64,000 bases of DNA from Balanoglossus misakiensis (Eukaryota > Hemichordata). Positions 58,641 through 64,000 of the stretch are shown one piece after another. A model generated the notes under the pieces. The model made no database searches. It worked only from the letters and a program-made list of their open reading frames with translations, and was not told the origin of the DNA. The translations under genes were made by a program, and so were the position numbers. Numbering within the stretch: position 1 is the stretch's first letter; the number at the start of each line of letters is the position of its first letter. Location: contig CM082584.2 of the NCBI GenBank assembly GCA_040954595.2, positions 8,184,001 to 8,248,000 of the forward strand, in the 5' to 3' direction.

Positions 58641-61600
58641 CATTGTTTGACTTCTATAAGTTATAACTTGTATTGTATAACTTTGGTTATCTTTTCAATA
58701 TTTGTATTCATTTGTGATAAAAACAGCTTCCTGAGTTCTCTATGGCCTGTACATGTGTAATAAACACCCAATGCTTATGTTCACAAATGGCAACAGTGCC
58801 AAACACAGTGGCTATTAGTGATAAGATAAACAGTGGGCATTTATTTAATCGAGCCCCGGGGCATTGAACGCAAAACTTCAAATAGAACACTGACAGACTC
58901 ATCTGGGTCAGTAACAAAGATGTTTTTGTACCCTGCACAATCTTTATATTTGCATGATACGTACATGTGTATGTCTGTCACAAATATACATGTTGTCACA
59001 AGTCAGTGGTAATGGATGAGTTCCCTTTAGACAACACTTCTCTTAAATTAGCTGTTGACAGGATAGCCTGTTTGCATGGGTACGAGGCTAGAGATGTAGA
59101 CTGAATGGTATAATAATTCTGTCACCAATTGCATTTTTTAAAGTTTTTATGTTATTCTGCTCACTGAAACACTTAATTCACAAGCAGGTTAGACTTAGAA
59201 GTAGAACAGAGCTGCTGTGTTGGATGCTAATTAGCTAACATGAGTCCATAAATTAGAATAATTTTAAGGGATATATGACAGGTACAGTGTGTAAAATGAT
59301 ATAATACTGATAGCCACGACCCAAATAATGTCAAATGTCAGAGGAGAGAGCGGCGTTGTCAATAAAATTCCTACCAACAGAACTCTCCTGTGGCCAGTGG
59401 CTGTAAGTCTGTACTGTCAACTTGTATATACAGACTGCCATGCAGTGTTATTGTCAGGATCATGTAGTGACCGTTAAAAAATGAAGCTGAGAGAAATTTA
59501 TGGTTCCATGCAATAAAACCATTTGTGAATGTGAATGTGGTGGCCAGTGATCTATATTTGTATGTGTAACAACTATAAATGTGTCAACTTGCTCCCCTAG
59601 GTTCTTGACTTATACTTATAGAAGTATTTCTGCATATTTCTCATATCGGTATAAAATCAACAGGTGAAATTATTGCGGTGGAGATAAGTGTGTGTACATG
59701 TACGCCGACCATATTGACTCTTGTCTTATTAATACAATGGGATCGGGTACAAGATTTACTGCTGTACTGTACTAGAGAAGTTGTGCAGTAATGACATGAC
59801 GCCACTCTAAAAGCATTTCTTAAGCAAACACACAAGTTGTAAATAACTCAAAACCACAGAAGGGTCACATGGTTGTGTATGTTAACTGTTTGTGGAATTT
59901 ATTCTATCCTATGTGAAGTTTGACGACTGTACATGTACATTACATTTGTACCGCTGGGTCTCACTGTTACAGTGGCTGCCACAGAGAGATTTTAATTACT
60001 TTAATATTTACACAAACTTTTAATATGTATGCCTTTGAGGTGTGTTTGGTCTTTTGTGTACTTAGTCAAACACAGGTTAATCAGTAATAAAATGCTTCCT
60101 CACACTTCAGTGCATTTGATCGGTTGCCCACGCTGTTTTGTTCATATATACTCTATCCATTGTGCAGGTCCCAGAGCTGTTAGCACTGTAGTCTTAATTA
60201 TAATTGAGTTGTAAAGTAATGCAGTAGCAAAGTCAACTCAAAGGCCTCTGGATTACCGATAAGACGTGGAATGTGAGACTGTCCACATCCACACTGAGAG
60301 GGGCTTCTTTGACAGGCACTCATTGCCTTGCTCTGCCAGCATGCAAAGATTTCATACTACCGGGTATAAAACAAAGTACCTGAGGTATAAAAGTATAAAG
60401 CCTATTTACTCATAACACACAAGTATAACTTTTATATCTGAGTAAATGGCTTGGAATTACCTTACAAAAGAGCTTTTGATAGATTAAATGACACTTGAAA
60501 GTTGGTAATTTGTTTATAACGTTGTCAATCATGATGAATATACATGTAATTTGTATATTGCTGATTGAGAGCCTCCGCAAGGCTGGACTCAGAACCACCA
60601 TTGAATGTTTTACAGTATTTTATTTTCATGATTTGTAGGGGTCCAACTTTATTAAAAGGTAGGAACGAATTTTGAAAAGGTCCTCCCACACACTCTAATG
60701 CTGGAGAAAAAGGAGTTTGTCCACTCAATATTTGCTTGGCAACATTAACATATTACCGGTATACATCGTGAAGTGTGCAGGAAATCGTGACTTAAAATGG
60801 TCACCACTGTCACTTTTATACATCCATCAGTCAACCTTTAAACCCTGTGGGTGGTTTTATGAGCTTGTTTCTGAATTGAAACGCTGCAAAATAAATAATG
60901 AAAGTTAATAGAAAATGACCCAAATAGCTGGCATGTTGCCAGTCTGTATATAGTGAGTTTTTCCTTATTGTTGTCACAGATCTTTTAATTTACGCCGAGT
61001 ATGAACACCCACGTGAAAATAGGATTCCTGAATGGTTGCTGATACCAGTTGGGTTTCAGTTCATGTCTGTGCCTGAAATTGAAGTAAGGGAACACTTCCC
61101 TCTTGTAAAAAATTGTTAAAAGGACATGTCTGGTGTGCAAACCACAGCTTGTCATTTTCTCCTTTTAAGAAGAGAAAAAGTTTAAAATGTTGACTTCTAA
61201 GGTGCATACTACCTTAAACCATATACAGAGAACTTCTATCTTTACTTAAAACCATGAGATGCCAGTTTTGTGAAAACATGGCTGACTTTTTACCCACAAT
61301 GCATTTTGATCTGCACTTACCAGTATGTCTGAAAACAATCATTGTGATTGTTTCAGTTGGTCTGTGCGAATTCCAATAACACCCAAATGATATCATCATT
61401 ACATACAGTGCTACACCAGACATCTAGTGTCTCATGGTTATATTTAGGAATGGGTGTCATTGAAGTTTATTGATTTATCTGTCTTTTATAAGGTTAATGT
61501 TGTTTGGATACAGCTTGTTGTCAGGTAGTCCAAAGGTCACAGTGTTGTGTCCGCCTGGTATTTGATGGAATGATTGGACATGGGTGATTAGCTGGTGTTT

Positions 61601-62237
61601 TTTGACTGAATATCGATTTGCTGTAAAAACATTTATCTCAATTGACATAACTCAATTTTTTGTTTTGCTCAACTGTTTCACCATACTGGGTTTAAGCTTG
61701 ATCACCCGACTGTCAAATGATCAGCTGGTTGCTCATTCTTCTCTACAATCACACACGGGAAGATAATAATTAATTAGACAAGTTAGATAGACCAGCCCTG
61801 CATGGGAAGACATAAGCTCAGATTGAATATAAATTAAGATGTGGATTCATTCTGTTAAGCTTGTTTCGAACTCTCTTTGTCCTGATAAAAGATGTAAACT
61901 TGTTGCAAGTTTGTGTCCCACCCCATGCTATCCGTTTGGAATGAATATGTCAGGAGTGTTTTTGAGGGGAGCCTCAAGGGGGAGCCCCGGTGCATATTCC
62001 CATTAAAGACATGACGGCAACTGTTGTCATAGCAATAGTTGTAGTGAACAGTAGCCCAGCAGTCAGGCGTGAATATGTGCCTTATAAGCTTTACTGTCCA
62101 TGTTTACATTTCTACTTTTTTAAATATCCTGGATTATAAGTGGTAATCAACAGGTGGTCATTTGATCTGACCAAAATATACAGTGAATCCAGGTACATGT
62201 ATGGGGTCCAGCAGCATGGTGGCACACATTTCAAAGT

Positions 62238-62330
62238 TTAACCCTTTCACAACCATGGTTCAGTCCAAACCCATTGTTTTCTATGGTAAGGTTGGACCTC
62301 TAAAGAGGGAACTGGGGGTGAAAGGGTTAA
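62238..62330. mobile_element. piggyBac-type MITE copy 5, best preserved
   Basis: 93 bases bounded by TTAACCCTTTCAC and GTGAAAGGGTTAA, an exact 13-base inverted repeat that includes the TTAA target site. The core matches copies 1 to 4 (CATGGTTCAGTCC, CCCATTGTTTTCTATGG). No coding capacity. Confidence 0.8.
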
Positions 62331-63766
62331 AACAGACAGAATGTATGACTATTATAAATACATCATTCTGATAGGAATATGTTTGAACTGAAAGTGTCAT
62401 AAATAAAACTTAACAGTTTGACAATGATCAGATACTGGTATATTGCTCAGCAGTGTATCATGCATGTGCATGGATATGAAACCATGATCATAGCACCTTG
62501 ATTGAGTGTGTTTGACACATTAATATCTTATACATTACGTCTGCTATGAATAAAGTTTTTTTATAGGTCAGGAGAGGTTGTATATTACATCAAGTCTGTT
62601 TCACTCCTAATTTATTGACTCAAACTCTGTATACGGTACTGTTACACATATGTAACATGGTATAAATGTTTTCCTTGGATGGAAAAATTGCAGAACTTCA
62701 AACAAGAGCCATGTTGGTTTTCTGTGGAGTTTTTTATCAGCAGGTTTTCTCACACAGGAAGAGATATGGCTGTTGATTGGCATCTTGAGTTTCAGTACGT
62801 GCACATCCATGGCAGAGGTGAATGTTCGGTGCCAACAACTGGTAGTTTAATGTGATCAAAGTACAAGTGTGCAGCCATTCACAGTGTAATATTGAGTGGA
62901 GTGGTAAAGGTTTGTTTTTATCTCTGAGGACATAATACCAAGGCAACTAAACATGTAGGGCAATCCAGCGCAGGTGTTGAAAACCACAGCCATCAAATCA
63001 CCCTGGCCCATAAAAAAGTGTCTGAAATAGTCTGGTGAAGTGACTTGGAGACAAATAGTGTGTTTGTGAGGACTCAAGCACTTAACTGTCACTTAATATC
63101 AGAAAACCTAAGTTTGAAAGTAAAAAGTTTAACAAGAGCCCCACTCTACTATACCACAGGTGAAAAGGTTAATTATCCTAGCCAAGTCTGGTTATCAGAA
63201 TCCATAATCTTCTTCATCCTGTATACTGTAAGTTGCTGCGTGACCTGAGTACAGTACAATGGTCAACTAGCTTTATCGCTTCTGTCTGTTGATACAGTGT
63301 GCCAACGGGATATAAATGTTTGGTGTATTTGAAGGGTAGGGCTTTGGGGCTTAAGCTTTGTAGTGGAGGAAAGCCACCCCAATAAAAAGAGAAAACAAAT
63401 TGTGATTTAGGAGTGGTGGGGCGGCATTTTTGTTGCTTGATTCACTCCAGGAAGTTACTTAATTTGAAGTTAATGCAGAATTGCATGCATGCTTCCCAGT
63501 TTGTTGGACTCGCACCACATCTGACCAACTCCCATAGAAGCTCCCGTTTAACCTCCCATTGTGGCCTGACCAATCAGATTGCACGTTACTTTGATCTACA
63601 CTGAAGGATATTATACCTATCGTTCTCTATGGCACCTTCTGATTGGTTTACTGGCCCTGTACAGCCAGAGATCTCACAATTAGCAGAAAATCATCTGTTA
63701 AAAAAATTGGAATTGGTGATCGAAAACTGTGATTATATTATTGATATTTGTTTCTCCCTGGTCAAT

Positions 63767-63929
63767 CTTTAAAGGGACATTAGCTGTAAATTTGTTTTTG
63801 TTTTTCCGGTATCTCTTTTTTGTGTATCAAGTCCAATTTCTTGCTCTACCCCTGAGTAGCTTGTAATATGTGTATAGGTACACAAAACAAAAGATGTAGC
63901 AGAAAGTTACAGCTAATGGAGCTTTAAAG
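63767..63929. mobile_element. 163-base MITE with about 23-base inverted ends
   Basis: Left end CTTTAAAGGGACATTAGCTG (then TAA) and right end CAGCTAATGGAGCTTTAAAG are near-perfect inverted repeats. A diverged copy is at 50584, and a fragment (AGTTACAGCTAATGCCCC) lies near 25439. Confidence 0.78.
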
Positions 63930-64000
63930 TACATGTACCTAAACCAGGACAGAACATTTGACTTCTGATTGACCGTTGTCATGATGTAATCACACTTAAT

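Larger units (their letters stand above)
56333..64000. other. Probable long first intron of gene D
   Basis: No exon with acceptor, donor and recognisable protein is seen in 7.7 kb. It contains a foldback element near 58.5 kb, a piggyBac-type MITE at 62238-62330 and an inverted-repeat element at 63767-63929. Confidence 0.5.

Noticed and set aside
1-64000. tRNA, rRNA or CRISPR features
   Set aside because: No tRNA-like arms with a T-loop consensus, no rRNA segment and no regularly spaced direct repeats were seen. The genome is eukaryotic, so a CRISPR array is not expected.

Overview
The window is a piece of animal nuclear genome. It is AT-rich, with split genes, GT-AG introns, very long intergenic stretches, many short inverted-repeat elements and no operon-like packing. 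An intronless RING/B-box/filamin/NHL protein of the TRIM2/3/71 type lies next to gp130-like class I cytokine receptors. This points to an invertebrate deuterostome (hemichordate, amphioxus or echinoderm grade); the species cannot be fixed from the sequence alone.

Layout. 1-8717 (+): 3' part of receptor gene A: four membrane-proximal fibronectin III (FN3) domains, the first one cut by the window edge, then a transmembrane exon and a 416-residue tail. 13366-15585 (+): intronless TRIM-NHL gene. 26308-17732 (-): complete receptor gene B, 18 coding exons, 1463 residues. 26309-45849: about 19.5 kb without a recognisable coding gene, with CpG-rich patches, candidate TATA promoters, tandem duplications and an inverted-repeat element. 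45850-53706 (+): complete receptor gene C, 17 coding exons, 1441 residues. 56254 onward (+): a single signal-peptide exon, probably the start of a fourth secreted or membrane gene (D), whose remainder lies beyond the window.

Receptors B and C share one plan: signal peptide, one Ig domain, a two-domain cytokine-binding module (C-x9-C-x-W in the first half, WSEWS or WGDWS in the second), five FN3 domains, one membrane span, a proline-containing box1-like motif next to the membrane, and a tail of about 550 residues rich in tyrosine motifs. Vertebrate gp130 has three membrane-proximal FN3 domains, so five is an expanded form. A matches the second half of this plan exon for exon. Exon lengths and phases are so well kept (264, 99, 143/140, 189, 79+239) that the locus is clearly a local duplication family. 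A and B also share a 124-bp patch of about 97% identity inside otherwise diverged exons, which suggests recent gene conversion.

The ectodomains and juxtamembrane motifs are conserved but the tails are not. C carries three copies of a Y-x-x-L/I-x-x-x-G-x-L-x-P-V motif plus two Y-x-x-Q and several Y-x-N sites. B has one Y-x-x-Q and ITIM-like sites. A has Y-x-x-M sites and no Y-x-x-Q. The family may therefore read similar ligands into different intracellular outputs, with JAK-STAT the most likely core. That is inference from motifs.
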